Positions 25,929 through 34,372 of a stretch of DNA of 64,000 bases are shown here, one piece after another. Origin of the DNA: Hymenobacter citatus. GTDB taxonomy: Bacteria; Bacteroidota; Bacteroidia; Cytophagales; Hymenobacteraceae. A program made the position numbers and the translations under genes. Below the pieces are notes generated by a model that was given only the letters and a program-made list of their open reading frames with translations, had not been told where the DNA came from and did not search any database. The first letter of the stretch is position 1, and each line of letters starts with the position of its first letter. The stretch covers positions 62,001-126,000 of the forward strand of contig NZ_JACSCY010000003.1 of assembly GCF_014333615.1 (NCBI RefSeq), read 5' to 3'.

Positions 25929-26552
25929 TCAAAGGATAGTCTGGTCGGTAAGTGAAACTTCTACCCCACCGCTCTTTGCAATGATACAATACTTGACCCA
26001 ATTGCGGAGCATAGCGCCGCCGTGGGTTGTCAGGAGAGCTTCGGGATGAAACTGCACGCCGTGAATGGGTAGGGAGGTGTGCCGGAAGGCCATCAACTCC
26101 TGGGTAGAGTCTGTGGTGTAGGCCAAAGGTTGCAAGGTAGGCGGCAGCTCTCGCAGCACCAGCGAGTGATAGCGCGTGACGGCTACCTCCGTGGGCAAGC
26201 CGTGCCGCAGGGGCTCCTCCCCTACCCACCGCACCATCGATACCTTGCCGTGCATGGGCCGGGCCGCTCGCCCCAGCTTCGCCCCAAAAAACTCGCCTAG
26301 CGCTTGGTGGCCCAGGCACACGCCCAGCATCGGCATATGCTGATGGTAGGCTTTGATAACCGCCGGCATCACGCCCGCCGCAGCGGGTACGCCCGGTCCT
26401 GGCGACAACACAATGCCATCGAAATCGAGCTGCCGGATAGCCGCCAGCGACACATCGTTGCGCACTACACGCACCTCGGCCCCGGCCTGGCACAGGTAAT
26501 CGCGCAGGGTGTAGGTGAAGGAGTCGAAGTTGTCGAGCAGCAGCAGGCGCAT
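25929..26552 (-). CDS. pabA: Anthranilate/aminodeoxychorismate synthase component II (glutamine amidotransferase)
   Basis: Class I glutamine amidotransferase of 207 residues that supplies ammonia to the chorismate-aminating partner. The triad is intact: Cys79 in 'GVCLGHQALGE', and His169 and Glu171 in 'GVQFHPEALLT'. 'LLLDNFDSFTYTL' and 'LSPGPGVP' are standard. No trp genes are near, so the folate-branch name PabA is preferred, but TrpG or a dual role is possible. Its ATG lies 2 bp from the outer end of a 40-bp-arm inverted repeat, which thus makes up its whole 5' leader. Confidence 0.85.
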   Translation of the reverse strand: MRLLLLDNFDSFTYTLRDYLCQAGAEVRVVRNDVSLAAIRQLDFDGIVLSPGPGVPAAAGVMPAVIKAYHQHMPMLGVCLGHQALGEFFGAKLGRAARPMHGKVSMVRWVGEEPLRHGLPTEVAVTRYHSLVLRELPPTLQPLAYTTDSTQELMAFRHTSLPIHGVQFHPEALLTTHGGAMLRNWVKYCIIAKSGGVEVSLTDQTIL

Positions 26553-26554
26553 CC

Positions 26555-26665
26555 GGTGAAATAGTGAGTAGTGAAATGGTGAGTTTGACGTTCTGCTGAA
26601 GCAGTTTGCGTAAGTGGCGTAGTTTAGAACGTCAAACTCACCATTTCACTACTCACTATTTCACC
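26555..26665. repeat. Inverted repeat with perfect 40-bp arms between pabA and cvpA
   Basis: Arms 26555-26594 and 26626-26665 are exact reverse complements around a 31-nt loop. The outer part is built from GTGA-rich near-repeats (GGTGAAATAGTGAGTAGTGA); the inner end carries TGACGTTCTG, which recurs at 28651-28660. The element reaches from 2 bp before the pabA ATG to 6 bp after the cvpA stop, although both genes run in the same direction. There is no T-run, so it is not an ordinary terminator. Confidence 0.9.
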
Positions 26666-26671
26666 ACTAAC

Positions 26672-27193
26672 CTAAAACACGCCTCGAAGTTTTGCCAGCA
26701 GCGTACCGGCGAAGGGCATCACCCACGCTACCACTTGCAAGGCCAACGGCGTAGCGCGTTGCACTATGGGTAGTACTTGCGAGTCGGCCACAAGCTGGGG
26801 TGAGAGCAAGGATATACCCGAAAGTGAGAGGCCGTAGAGCAATAAGCTCAGGCCTAGCAGCCACTTGAGCAAGCCCGCCACACCGCCCAGCAGGTGGTCG
26901 AGCATGCCTAAGGGGGTTAGGTGTACGGCCGTCCTGATAAAGCCGCCCAGCAGGTGCACGCCCCACATGATGAGCACAAACACCAGCAGAAAAGCCACCA
27001 GCGGCAGCATCCCGAAGGCCTCGCCCACATAATGGCGCACCAGCGGAATGACGTCGTGCAGCAGAGCCAGCCCGCCAATCACCCCCAGCACAAAGGCCAG
27101 CAGCGAAACCGCTTCCAGCATCAGTCCACGCCGAAAGCCCTTCACGGCCCCTACCCCCAGCGGAATCAGCAGCAGAATATCAAGGCCAGACAT
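26672..27193 (-). CDS. cvpA: CvpA-family membrane protein
   Basis: 173 residues with four hydrophobic helices (about 3-20, 28-47, 62-84, 101-122) and an amphipathic C-terminus, the architecture of CvpA (named for colicin V production, linked to envelope homeostasis). The N-terminus 'LDILLLIPLGVGAVKGFRRG' is the family signature. Molecular function is not settled. Inverted repeats fill the gaps on both sides (26555-26665 and 27215-27280). Confidence 0.85.
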   Translation of the reverse strand: MSGLDILLLIPLGVGAVKGFRRGLMLEAVSLLAFVLGVIGGLALLHDVIPLVRHYVGEAFGMLPLVAFLLVFVLIMWGVHLLGGFIRTAVHLTPLGMLDHLLGGVAGLLKWLLGLSLLLYGLSLSGISLLSPQLVADSQVLPIVQRATPLALQVVAWVMPFAGTLLAKLRGVF

Positions 27194-27214
27194 GCGGTGA
27201 GGTGGTGAGGTGGT

Positions 27215-27280
27215 GGTGGTGACTAGATACGTCTGTCATCCTGCGCAAGCTCAGGATGACAGACGTATCTAGTCACCACC
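27215..27280. repeat. 29-bp-arm inverted repeat between cvpA and yqeY
   Basis: Arms 27215-27243 and 27252-27280 are perfect complements with the loop CGCAAGCT. The inner core is GTCATCCTG...CAGGATGAC, shared with 35086-35147. Outside it lies a GGTGAGGTGGTGAGG run on the left (from 27196) matched by CACCTCAC on the right (to 27284). The element fills the gap between the cvpA ATG and the yqeY stop of two genes on the same strand. Confidence 0.88.
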
Positions 27281-27288
27281 TCACGACT

Positions 27289-27753
27289 TTAAAAGTTCGT
27301 GTTGTTAAGCAGATGACCTACGGTTTGAGAAATCAGTCGGCCGTCGGCCTGGCCGGACAGCTCGCGGGCGGCAATGCCCATCACTTTGCCCAGGTCGGAA
27401 GGGCCGGTGGCGCCCACGCGCTGGATGATTTCGGTGAGGCGCCCTACCAACTCCGCTTCAGAAAGCTGCTGAGGCAGGTATTCTTCGATGATGGCTAGCT
27501 CGGCCAATTCGGTTTCTTCCAGGTCGGAGCGAAACTGCTTCTGGTAGGTATCGGCGGCCTCGCGGCGCTGCTTGGCGGCTTTGGTCAGCAGCTTGATTTC
27601 GTCGGCCGGAGTGAGGGCCGCGCCGTGGGCACCCTCTGCCGTTTCGGCCAGCAGAATCTGGGACTTGATGCTGCGCAACGTGGTCAGACGCACTTTGTCT
27701 TTGGCCAGCATAGCCTTTTTAATATCAGCGTCGATGGTTTCTTTCAGAGCCAT
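27289..27753 (-). CDS. GatB/YqeY domain protein
   Basis: 154 residues of the YqeY family, a free-standing helical domain related to the tail of the GatB amidotransferase subunit that binds tRNA. Seen: 'MALKETIDADIKKAMLAKDK', 'LRSIKSQILLAE', 'EEYLPQQLSEAELVGRLTEI' and 'LGKVMGIAARELSGQADG'. Its role in tRNA-dependent amidation is inferred from the fold. It is divergent from pdxJ and probably the first gene of the yqeY-cvpA-pabA run, if the repeats between them do not stop transcription. Confidence 0.9.
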   Translation of the reverse strand: MALKETIDADIKKAMLAKDKVRLTTLRSIKSQILLAETAEGAHGAALTPADEIKLLTKAAKQRREAADTYQKQFRSDLEETELAELAIIEEYLPQQLSEAELVGRLTEIIQRVGATGPSDLGKVMGIAARELSGQADGRLISQTVGHLLNNTNF

Positions 27754-27829
27754 TTTTGGTAGGAATAGGTAACTACAATGAGTAAGGCAGTGGCTCGACG
27801 AATCTGTGGGCCACTACGCAGGCAAAACG

Positions 27830-27837
27830 TAACTTTG
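27830..27837 (+). promoter_or_regulatory. -7 element upstream of pdxJ
   Basis: TAACTTTG matches TAnnTTTG, 44 bp before the pdxJ ATG, which predicts a start near 27844. No TTG at -33 is visible. Confidence 0.4.
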
Positions 27838-27881
27838 GCCGGTTACGATGAGTTGTACAATCGTACTTCTTCTTTTTTCTG

Positions 27882-28595
27882 ATGACGAAGCTAAGCGTAA
27901 ACATAAATAAAATAGCCACGCTGCGGAACGCGCGTGGCCACAACCGCCCCGACTTACTACAGGCAGCCCGTGATTGTGAGCGGTTTGGCGCCGAAGGCAT
28001 CACGGTGCACCCGCGCCCCGACGAGCGCCACGTGCGTTACCAGGACGTGCGCGACCTGAAGCAAGTAGTAACCACAGAGCTAAACGTAGAAGGCAACCCT
28101 ACCCCCGATTTTCTGGATCTGGTGCGCAAGGTGCGCCCCGAGCAGGTGACGCTGGTGCCCGACGCACCCGACGCCATTACCTCCAACGCTGGCTGGGACA
28201 CAATCAAGCACCAGGTATACCTCATTGGGGTAGTGCAAGAGCTAAAGGCGCTGGGCTGCCGCGTTAGCATTTTCCTCGACCCCGACCCGGCCATGGTGAA
28301 AGCCGCCGTAGCTACCGGCACCGACCGCATTGAGCTGTATACCGAAGCCTACGCCAGCAACTACGCCGCCGACCCCGCCGCTGCCTTGGCTCCCTACCGC
28401 CAGGCGGCCGAGCTGGCGCAGGAACTAGGCTTGGGCCTCAACGCCGGCCACGACCTCGACCTCGACAACCTGGCCTACCTTCACCAACACCTACCCGGCC
28501 TTGCCGAAGTCAGTATTGGTCATGCCCTCATCTGCGACGCGCTGTATCTGGGTTTAGAGAATACAATTCAGCTGTATAAGCGGCAATTGCTGTAA
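27882..28595 (+). CDS. pdxJ: Pyridoxine 5'-phosphate synthase
   Basis: Condenses 1-deoxy-D-xylulose-5-phosphate with 3-amino-2-oxopropyl phosphate to give pyridoxine 5'-phosphate, the precursor of PLP. The 237-residue TIM barrel shows '[16 protein letters not shown]', '[17 protein letters not shown]', '[12 protein letters not shown]' and the C-terminal '[15 protein letters not shown]' with 'EVSIGHALI', all typical of PdxJ. Length is normal. The ATG at 27882 follows a T-rich leader. PLP users in this window include the cysteine desulfurase, the alanine racemase domain and the ACC-deaminase-like enzyme. Confidence 0.95.
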   Translation: MTKLSVNINKIATLRNARGHNRPDLLQAARDCERFGAEGITVHPRPDERHVRYQDVRDLKQVVTTELNVEGNPTPDFLDLVRKVRPEQVTLVPDAPDAITSNAGWDTIKHQVYLIGVVQELKALGCRVSIFLDPDPAMVKAAVATGTDRIELYTEAYASNYAADPAAALAPYRQAAELAQELGLGLNAGHDLDLDNLAYLHQHLPGLAEVSIGHALICDALYLGLENTIQLYKRQLL

Positions 28596-28606
28596 AAACC
28601 ACAGAA

Positions 28607-28657
28607 AACGTCATTTCGGCCATGTTGCGCATCAAGCAACATGGTCGAAATGACGTT
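28607..28657. repeat. 22-bp-arm inverted repeat between pdxJ and mnmH
   Basis: Arms 28607-28628 and 28636-28657 pair at 21 of 22 positions, with the odd pair a G-T wobble, and enclose GCATCAA. The sequence contains AACGTCATTTCG and its complement, and the word TGACGTTCTG (28651-28660) also occurs in the element at 26555. It has no T-tail, so termination is doubtful; mnmH starts 28 bp later in the same direction. Confidence 0.85.
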
Positions 28658-28685
28658 CTGGAACCTTCTTATTTTCACCTAAACA

Positions 28686-29699
28686 ATGCCCCGCCTCGCC
28701 CTACCCGACTTTCTGCAACTATCCGAAGACCTACCTATTTTGGATGCGCGGGCGCCTACTGAGTTTGCGCAAGGGCATATTCCAGGAGCGGTGAGCTTTC
28801 CGTTGTTTTCGGATGAGGAGCGGGCACGCATTGGCACCACCTACAAGCAAATCAACCAGGAGCGGGCCGTGCTGCTGGGGCTGGATTTGTTTGGGCCAAA
28901 GATGAGCCAGATGGTGAAGCAGGCGCAGAAGGTGGCGCCCGGCCGGGCCGTGCGCCTGCACTGCTGGCGGGGTGGCATGCGCAGCGGGGCGGTGCAGTGG
29001 CTGTTGGAGCTAGCCGGTTTTCGGGTAGAGTTGCTCGACAAAGGCTACAAAGATTACCGCCGCTGGGCGCTGGCACAGTTCACGGAGCCCCGGCCACTAC
29101 GGGTACTGGGCGGCCTCACAGGCTCGGGCAAGACTGATGTGCTGCACCAGCTGGCCGCCCGCGGCGAGGCCGTGCTAGACTTAGAAGGCGTGGCCTGCCA
29201 CAAAGGCTCGGCCTTCGGCAGTATCGGACAGCCCACCCAGCCTACCCAGGAGCAGTTCGAAAATGACTTGGCTCTCTTAATAGCCGCCCTACCCCCTACC
29301 CTACCTGCGTGGGCAGAAGACGAAAGCCGCACCATCGGCGGCGTGCACATCCCGCCGCCGCTGTTTGCGCAGCTCCAGGAAGCGCCGCTGGTAGTGCTGG
29401 AAATCCCGCGAGATGTGCGGGTGCGCAAGTTGGCCGAAGAATACGGCCGCCACGATGCTGGCGCGCTGGCTACTTCCGTGTTGCGCATTCGTAAACGCCT
29501 GGGCGGACTGGCTACCAAGGAAGCCCTGGCCGCCATCGGCGAAGATGACATGGAAAAGATGGTGAGCCTGGTGCTCGACTATTACGATAAAACCTACGGC
29601 TATGGGCTGGAAGGCCGCGCTTACACCCGCGTGGTGTCCGACACTTGCGATGCGGCGGTGAATGCGGAGCTAGTATTGGCGGCTATGGGTAAGGAGTAA
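28686..29699 (+). CDS. mnmH: tRNA 2-selenouridine synthase
   Basis: Also called SelU or YbbB. It replaces sulfur in the wobble 2-thiouridine of tRNA (Lys, Glu, Gln) by selenium from selenophosphate, through a geranylated intermediate. The N-terminal rhodanese domain carries the catalytic Cys93 in 'LHCWRGGMRSG', and the C-terminal P-loop domain has 'GGLTGSGKT' at 142-150. Length 337 is near the usual 360. It lies 38 bp (to the nearest possible start) before selD, its selenium donor enzyme, which supports the call. Confidence 0.95.
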   Translation: MPRLALPDFLQLSEDLPILDARAPTEFAQGHIPGAVSFPLFSDEERARIGTTYKQINQERAVLLGLDLFGPKMSQMVKQAQKVAPGRAVRLHCWRGGMRSGAVQWLLELAGFRVELLDKGYKDYRRWALAQFTEPRPLRVLGGLTGSGKTDVLHQLAARGEAVLDLEGVACHKGSAFGSIGQPTQPTQEQFENDLALLIAALPPTLPAWAEDESRTIGGVHIPPPLFAQLQEAPLVVLEIPRDVRVRKLAEEYGRHDAGALATSVLRIRKRLGGLATKEALAAIGEDDMEKMVSLVLDYYDKTYGYGLEGRAYTRVVSDTCDAAVNAELVLAAMGKE

Positions 29700-29746
29700 T
29701 CCTGTTTTGCCCCTTTAGCTCTTCAGCATAAATCTTTGTGAATCCT

Positions 29747-30796
29747 ATGGAAAACTCCCCCGAACACATTCGCCTCACCCAATACAGCCACGGCGCGGGC
29801 TGCGGCTGCAAAATCGCACCGGCCGTGCTCGACCAGATCCTGCACACCACCATTGCCCAGCCGCACGACGATAAGCTGCTGGTAGGCAACGGTTCCCGCG
29901 ACGATGCGGCGGTGTACGACATCGGCAATGGGCAGGCGCTCATTAGCACCACCGACTTCTTCATGCCCATTGTAGATGATGCCTACGATTTTGGGCGCAT
30001 TGCCTCAGCCAACGCCATTTCCGATGTGTATGCTATGGGCGGGCGGCCGGTACTGGCCATTGCCGTGCTGGGCTGGCCCGTGGAGAAGCTGGCGCCCGAG
30101 GTAGCCCAACGCGTGATGGAAGGCAGCCGCAGCATCTGCCGCGAAGCGGGCATTCCGCTGGCTGGCGGCCATAGCATCGACTCACCGGAGCCCATTTTCG
30201 GACTGGCCGTGACGGGCATGGTGGATATTGCGCAACTCAAGCGAAATGACACCGCCACTGCTGGCTGTGAGCTGTACCTCACCAAACCACTGGGGGTAGG
30301 GATGTTAACCACCGCTCAGAAAAAAGGCATTCTGCGCGACGAGGATGCCCACCTGGCGCCGCAGTCCATGATGCAGCTCAACAAAATTGGGGCTGAGTTG
30401 GGCACGCTGGAAGCCGTACGCGCTATGACCGACGTAACGGGCTTTGGCCTGTTGGGTCACCTCTCGGAGGTGTGCGAGGGTAGCAACCTGACGGCCGAAA
30501 TAGACTTTGCCCAGGTGCCGCTATTGGCTGCCGCCGAGCCCTACCGGCAGCAAGGCGCCGTACCGGGCGGCACCAGCCGCAATTGGGCCAGCTACGGCCA
30601 CAAGGTAGGCCCCATCACCGACGAGCAGCGCCAGTGGCTCTGCGACCCGCAAACCTCAGGGGGCCTGCTGGTGTGCGTGGCGCCGGAGGGTAGGAAGGCT
30701 GCCCAAACAATTTTTCAGAGGCACGGCCTGCACCTAGCACCGTTTGGTACGCTACGCCCCCACGCGGCGGGTGAGCCGTGGATAACCGTTCGGTAA
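29747..30796 (+). CDS. selD: Selenide, water dikinase
   Basis: Makes selenophosphate from selenide and ATP. From the ATG at 29747 it has 349 residues; a GTG at 29738 would add three. The active-site segment '[13 protein letters not shown]' has Cys19 and Lys22, aligned with Cys17 and Lys20 of E. coli SelD, so this is the cysteine form and needs no UGA recoding. '[12 protein letters not shown]' and '[18 protein letters not shown]' are family motifs. With mnmH directly upstream and no selA or selB here, the selenium is probably used for tRNA modification. Confidence 0.95.
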   Translation: MENSPEHIRLTQYSHGAGCGCKIAPAVLDQILHTTIAQPHDDKLLVGNGSRDDAAVYDIGNGQALISTTDFFMPIVDDAYDFGRIASANAISDVYAMGGRPVLAIAVLGWPVEKLAPEVAQRVMEGSRSICREAGIPLAGGHSIDSPEPIFGLAVTGMVDIAQLKRNDTATAGCELYLTKPLGVGMLTTAQKKGILRDEDAHLAPQSMMQLNKIGAELGTLEAVRAMTDVTGFGLLGHLSEVCEGSNLTAEIDFAQVPLLAAAEPYRQQGAVPGGTSRNWASYGHKVGPITDEQRQWLCDPQTSGGLLVCVAPEGRKAAQTIFQRHGLHLAPFGTLRPHAAGEPWITVR

Positions 30797-31393
30797 ATGA
30801 CGCGCTTTCTAACCTTCTTACGCCCGCTACTAGAAGCCACTTTCGCCATTCTGGTGATAGTGGTAGGACTGCGGTTTATCACGAATTTTTTCAGCAAGAA
30901 CAGCAAGGTATACCAGCCTACCTTTTTACGACAGTTTTACCTGCTGTTCTGGCCCCTGCTGTGCCTGTGCGTGGGCCTACCCTTCCTGCTATCGTTTTTT
31001 TACTTGGGTACGTTGTCGGCAGTGGAGCTGGTGCTGGCGGTGGCGCTGGGGGCCGTTATCCTGGGTTTTTCGGTACCCTCATTGGTGCTACATGCTCAAT
31101 ACTATGCGCGCAATTTCAGCACCACGTTGGTGTTTGATGACAAGCAGAACCGCTTGGAAGTATACGAGCAACGGGTACGCATTCCCTTTAGTCGGGCCGA
31201 TCTGGTGCGGGTGGAGTACGTAACCTGCGTATCGCGGCACGTGTTCTGGAACAAGTACGAGTACTTACGCCTGCATCTAAATAGCGGCGAAGCACTTACT
31301 ATTACCTCTATCCTAACCGATCTGCACCCACTGGCAGAGTTTCTTCGGAACACGCACTTGGAGCAGCGCCAGCAGTGGTTTTGCTTTTTGTGA
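30797..31393 (+). CDS. Hypothetical membrane protein
   Basis: 198 residues, function not recognised. Its ATG follows the selD stop with no gap, so the two are translationally coupled. Three hydrophobic segments (about 11-29, 47-69, 74-98) are followed by a soluble C-terminal half of about 90 residues with alternating strands ('TTLVFDDKQNRLEVYEQRVR') that resembles a PH-like or bacterial-PH fold. It ends in an aromatic 'QWFCFL'. Coupling to selD may be positional only; no selenium-related motif is seen. Confidence 0.7.
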   Translation: MTRFLTFLRPLLEATFAILVIVVGLRFITNFFSKNSKVYQPTFLRQFYLLFWPLLCLCVGLPFLLSFFYLGTLSAVELVLAVALGAVILGFSVPSLVLHAQYYARNFSTTLVFDDKQNRLEVYEQRVRIPFSRADLVRVEYVTCVSRHVFWNKYEYLRLHLNSGEALTITSILTDLHPLAEFLRNTHLEQRQQWFCFL

Positions 31394-31466
31394 AAAAAAA
31401 ACTAATTTTAATTCTATTATCTTATTTTCTGGCAATCCATTGCTTCGCCGATAAAATCGGTACAGT

Positions 31467-33440
31467 TTGCTGGCTTCTCTTTATTTCTATCCCTACGCTG
31501 TGTCATTCTTCGGTTCACTCAAGCAACTATGGCTCTGCCTGTTGCTAGTAAGTGTCGCCGGAATTTCGTCTGCGCAGGCCCAGGACTCACTAGCCGTGCA
31601 ACGAATGCACCGTTTGCTGGCCATCCTCCCCCCCGATACCAACCGTGTGCGTCTTTTGGACTCGCTCTGCGTGCAGCACTACGATAACGCCCCGGAACAA
31701 GGTATCATATATGGTAGGCAGGCTCTCGCGCTGGCCCGGCACCTACACGACCAGCGGGGGCAGCTGCTGAGCCTGCTTAGTTTGGGTGTATGCTACACCA
31801 ATCTCAGCGACAGCCGATATGCTCTCACGCTGTACAAGGAGGCCATGTCGCTGGCCCGGCGGCTCAACTCCTACGATGGCATTGTGCGCAGCTACCACCA
31901 CATGGCCAGCGTACACTCGGCCCGCGGCGATACAGCCACCATGTGGCGCCTCTACCGCCCGGCGCTGGCGCTGGCCTACCATAAAGGCGTGCAACACTCC
32001 ACTCAGATTGCGCTATTTGGCGACGTGGGCGTGCTACTACTAGCCATGCACCGCAATCAGCAGGCATTGCGCTACCTGCACCGCGCCCTTTTAATGGCTC
32101 GCCGTGGCAAAGACATGCTCGCACAAGCTCAGTATACCGTCAATTTGGGCGCTTATTATCAGTCTATTGCGCAGTACGCAACGGCCGAGGGGCTGATGCG
32201 TAATGCCGTGAGCCTGGCACAGCAACGACACAGTGCGAAGGTAGAAGCCAGTGCGTTGCTACAGCTGAGCCATGTGCTACTGGCTCGCTACCGCCCTGCC
32301 GAGGCAGAAATTCCTGCCACACAGGCCTTGGAGCTGGCGCGCGCGCACCATTACTCCTCTTTGCTGCTTGATGCGTATGGCACCCTGGGCAAAATTGCGG
32401 CGGCGCGGGGCAATTTTGCCCAGGGCTATGCTTGGCAGCAGCGTTATTTGCTGTTCAACGATACGCTCAACAACCACGACCGACTGGTGGCACTGGCCGC
32501 TTTGCAGCAACGCTACGAAACCCTGGATAAGGAGCAGCAAATTGCCCGTCTCACTGCCAACGAGGAGTTGCAGAGTATGCTGAACCGCCAACTCATCATT
32601 ACCATTGTGATTCTGGCCGTGGGGCTGGCTGCCTTTATCTTCATCTATTTGCAATTGCGGCGCAGCCGAGCGGCGCTTTCCAGCAACCACCAGGCCTTGC
32701 AAGAGACTACAGCGGAATTACAGCGTATGGCGGCTTCTAAAGACCGTCTCTACTCGATTGTAGCGCATGATCTGCGTGGGCCGGTGACTTCCTTCTCGGG
32801 CGTAACCAAGCTCATTGAGTTCTACCTCAACAACGGCGATGAAGCCAGCTTGCGCCGCCTCCCTACCCTGGTGCACCAGACCACAAACAGTATCAACCAC
32901 TTGCTAGATAACTTGTTGAGTTGGGCTGTAAACCAGAGTGGAGAACTAGCCTTTCAGCCCGAGGCGCTGCCCGTGGCGGAGTTATTTGCCGAAATTGTGG
33001 AGCTGTACCAAACAACCGCGCAGGCCAAACAAATTCAGCTGCTAACCGACGTTCCGGTTCCACTCACCTTACATGCCGACTACAACATGACGCGCACCAT
33101 TCTGCGCAACGTGCTAAGCAACGCGCTGCGATTTGCGCCTGTGGGTAGTGCCGTGCGGCTGGGCGCCTACCCCGCTGCCAGTCCTCAAGCCGTGGTGCTT
33201 GCTTGTACAGATAGTGGTCCAGGTATGTCTGCCGATCAGGTAACAGCTCTGCTGCATCCTAACTCCCTGGCGCAGCCTACCCGCTGGCAGCGGCGCGAGG
33301 GTACGGGGCTGGGCCTAGTGCTGTGCCGCGCTTTTGTAGACCGGCAACACGGCAACTTGCGCATTCACAGTGCACAGGGCCAGGGAACCACTATTGAAAT
33401 TGAGCTTCCCAGCGCCACCCTAGAATCGTTGCCAGCGTAA
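31467..33440 (+). CDS. TPR-containing sensor histidine kinase
   Basis: About 657 residues from a TTG at 31467; a GTG at 31500 would give a tidier signal peptide ('SFFGSLKQLWL...'). Order: signal peptide to about 38, periplasmic TPR-type helical repeats (about 75-345), one membrane helix (about 375-396), a short coiled coil, the dimerisation domain with 'IVAHDLRGPV' (phospho-accepting His434), then the ATPase domain with the N box 'NVLSNALRF', 'DSGPGM' and 'GTGLGLVL'. No response regulator is adjacent, so it is probably an orphan kinase. Its ligand is unknown. The 73-bp gap upstream is AT-rich. Confidence 0.88.
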   Translation: MLASLYFYPYAVSFFGSLKQLWLCLLLVSVAGISSAQAQDSLAVQRMHRLLAILPPDTNRVRLLDSLCVQHYDNAPEQGIIYGRQALALARHLHDQRGQLLSLLSLGVCYTNLSDSRYALTLYKEAMSLARRLNSYDGIVRSYHHMASVHSARGDTATMWRLYRPALALAYHKGVQHSTQIALFGDVGVLLLAMHRNQQALRYLHRALLMARRGKDMLAQAQYTVNLGAYYQSIAQYATAEGLMRNAVSLAQQRHSAKVEASALLQLSHVLLARYRPAEAEIPATQALELARAHHYSSLLLDAYGTLGKIAAARGNFAQGYAWQQRYLLFNDTLNNHDRLVALAALQQRYETLDKEQQIARLTANEELQSMLNRQLIITIVILAVGLAAFIFIYLQLRRSRAALSSNHQALQETTAELQRMAASKDRLYSIVAHDLRGPVTSFSGVTKLIEFYLNNGDEASLRRLPTLVHQTTNSINHLLDNLLSWAVNQSGELAFQPEALPVAELFAEIVELYQTTAQAKQIQLLTDVPVPLTLHADYNMTRTILRNVLSNALRFAPVGSAVRLGAYPAASPQAVVLACTDSGPGMSADQVTALLHPNSLAQPTRWQRREGTGLGLVLCRAFVDRQHGNLRIHSAQGQGTTIEIELPSATLESLPA

Positions 33441-33471
33441 TACCCAGCTTCTTCCGACCTTTACTGGCACT

Positions 33472-34257
33472 ATGCAACTACACTACCGCGAACTGGGACA
33501 GGGCGAACGTACCCTCGTTATCCTGCACGGCCTTTTCGGCACCCTCGACAACTGGCAAACCCTGGCCCGGCGTTGGGCCGAGCACTACCGCGTGGTGCTG
33601 GTGGATTTGCGCAACCACGGCCGCTCGCCGCACGCACCCGAGCACACCTACGAGCTGATGAGCGAAGATGTGCGCAAGCTGTTTGAGCACTTGCAACTGC
33701 CCGCCGACCGCACTACCCTGCTGGGCCACAGCATGGGCGGCAAGGTCACTATGCGCTTCGCCCTCGACCACCCCAACTACTTGGCGCAAGCCATTGTGGT
33801 AGACATTGCGCCGGCTTTTTCGGATATGCGCCACCAGGACGATATTCTGGCTGGCCTGCACGCCGTCGATTTCACTACCTGCACTTCCCGCCAAGCCGCC
33901 GACGACGCATTAGCCCAGCATATCCCACAGCCCGACGTACGACAGTTCCTGCTCAAAAATCTCTATCGCCGCGAAGATAACTCCTTCGCCTGGCGCCCCA
34001 ACCTAGCTGTGCTGGATGCCGAAATGGCCCAGATTGGCGAGGAAATCACCAACGACACACCTTTCCTGAAGCCTACCCTGTTCATCAACGGCGGCCGCTC
34101 CAACTACATCACGCCCGAGGACAAGCTGCACGGTATTCCGGCCCTGTTTCCGAACAGCCACATTGCCACCATCCCCAACGCCGGCCACTGGGTGCACGCC
34201 GAGGAGCCCGATCAGGTATTTGAGTTGGTAGAAGCCTTTGTCGGTCAAGGAGGGTAA
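33472..34257 (+). CDS. Alpha/beta-fold hydrolase (YbfF-like esterase)
   Basis: 261 residues. 'VILHGLFGTLDNWQTLA' gives the oxyanion hole, 'GHSMGG' is the nucleophile elbow with Ser near residue 86, and the catalytic His is in 'NAGHWVHAEEPDQ'. The order and 'VDLRNHGRSPH' resemble the YbfF acyl-esterase group. The substrate is not known. It begins 31 bp after the histidine kinase stop and may be in the same transcript. It differs clearly from the hydrolase at 25148, so the two are not a recent duplication. Confidence 0.87.
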   Translation: MQLHYRELGQGERTLVILHGLFGTLDNWQTLARRWAEHYRVVLVDLRNHGRSPHAPEHTYELMSEDVRKLFEHLQLPADRTTLLGHSMGGKVTMRFALDHPNYLAQAIVVDIAPAFSDMRHQDDILAGLHAVDFTTCTSRQAADDALAQHIPQPDVRQFLLKNLYRREDNSFAWRPNLAVLDAEMAQIGEEITNDTPFLKPTLFINGGRSNYITPEDKLHGIPALFPNSHIATIPNAGHWVHAEEPDQVFELVEAFVGQGG

Positions 34258-34372
34258 GAAACGGTAGGCTGAACTACATGTAGGCGCTATCAGAGGGATA
34301 CACCGCTCATCCTGTCTATGCGCTCAAAACCGCGTTTCGCAATCCATTTTACTTCTTATTTTTTATTCTCTC

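Noticed and set aside
26555..28660. CRISPR array or tandem repeat array
   Set aside because: The repeats here are separate inverted repeats in different gaps, not direct repeats with regular spacers; no cas genes are present.
33472..34257. Duplicate of the hydrolase at 25148
   Set aside because: Both have the same fold, but motifs and flanking sequence differ too much for a recent duplication.
34258..34372. Possible riboswitch or small RNA before the RsmI-like gene
   Set aside because: No conserved aptamer pattern or stable stem was seen, only a T-rich end.
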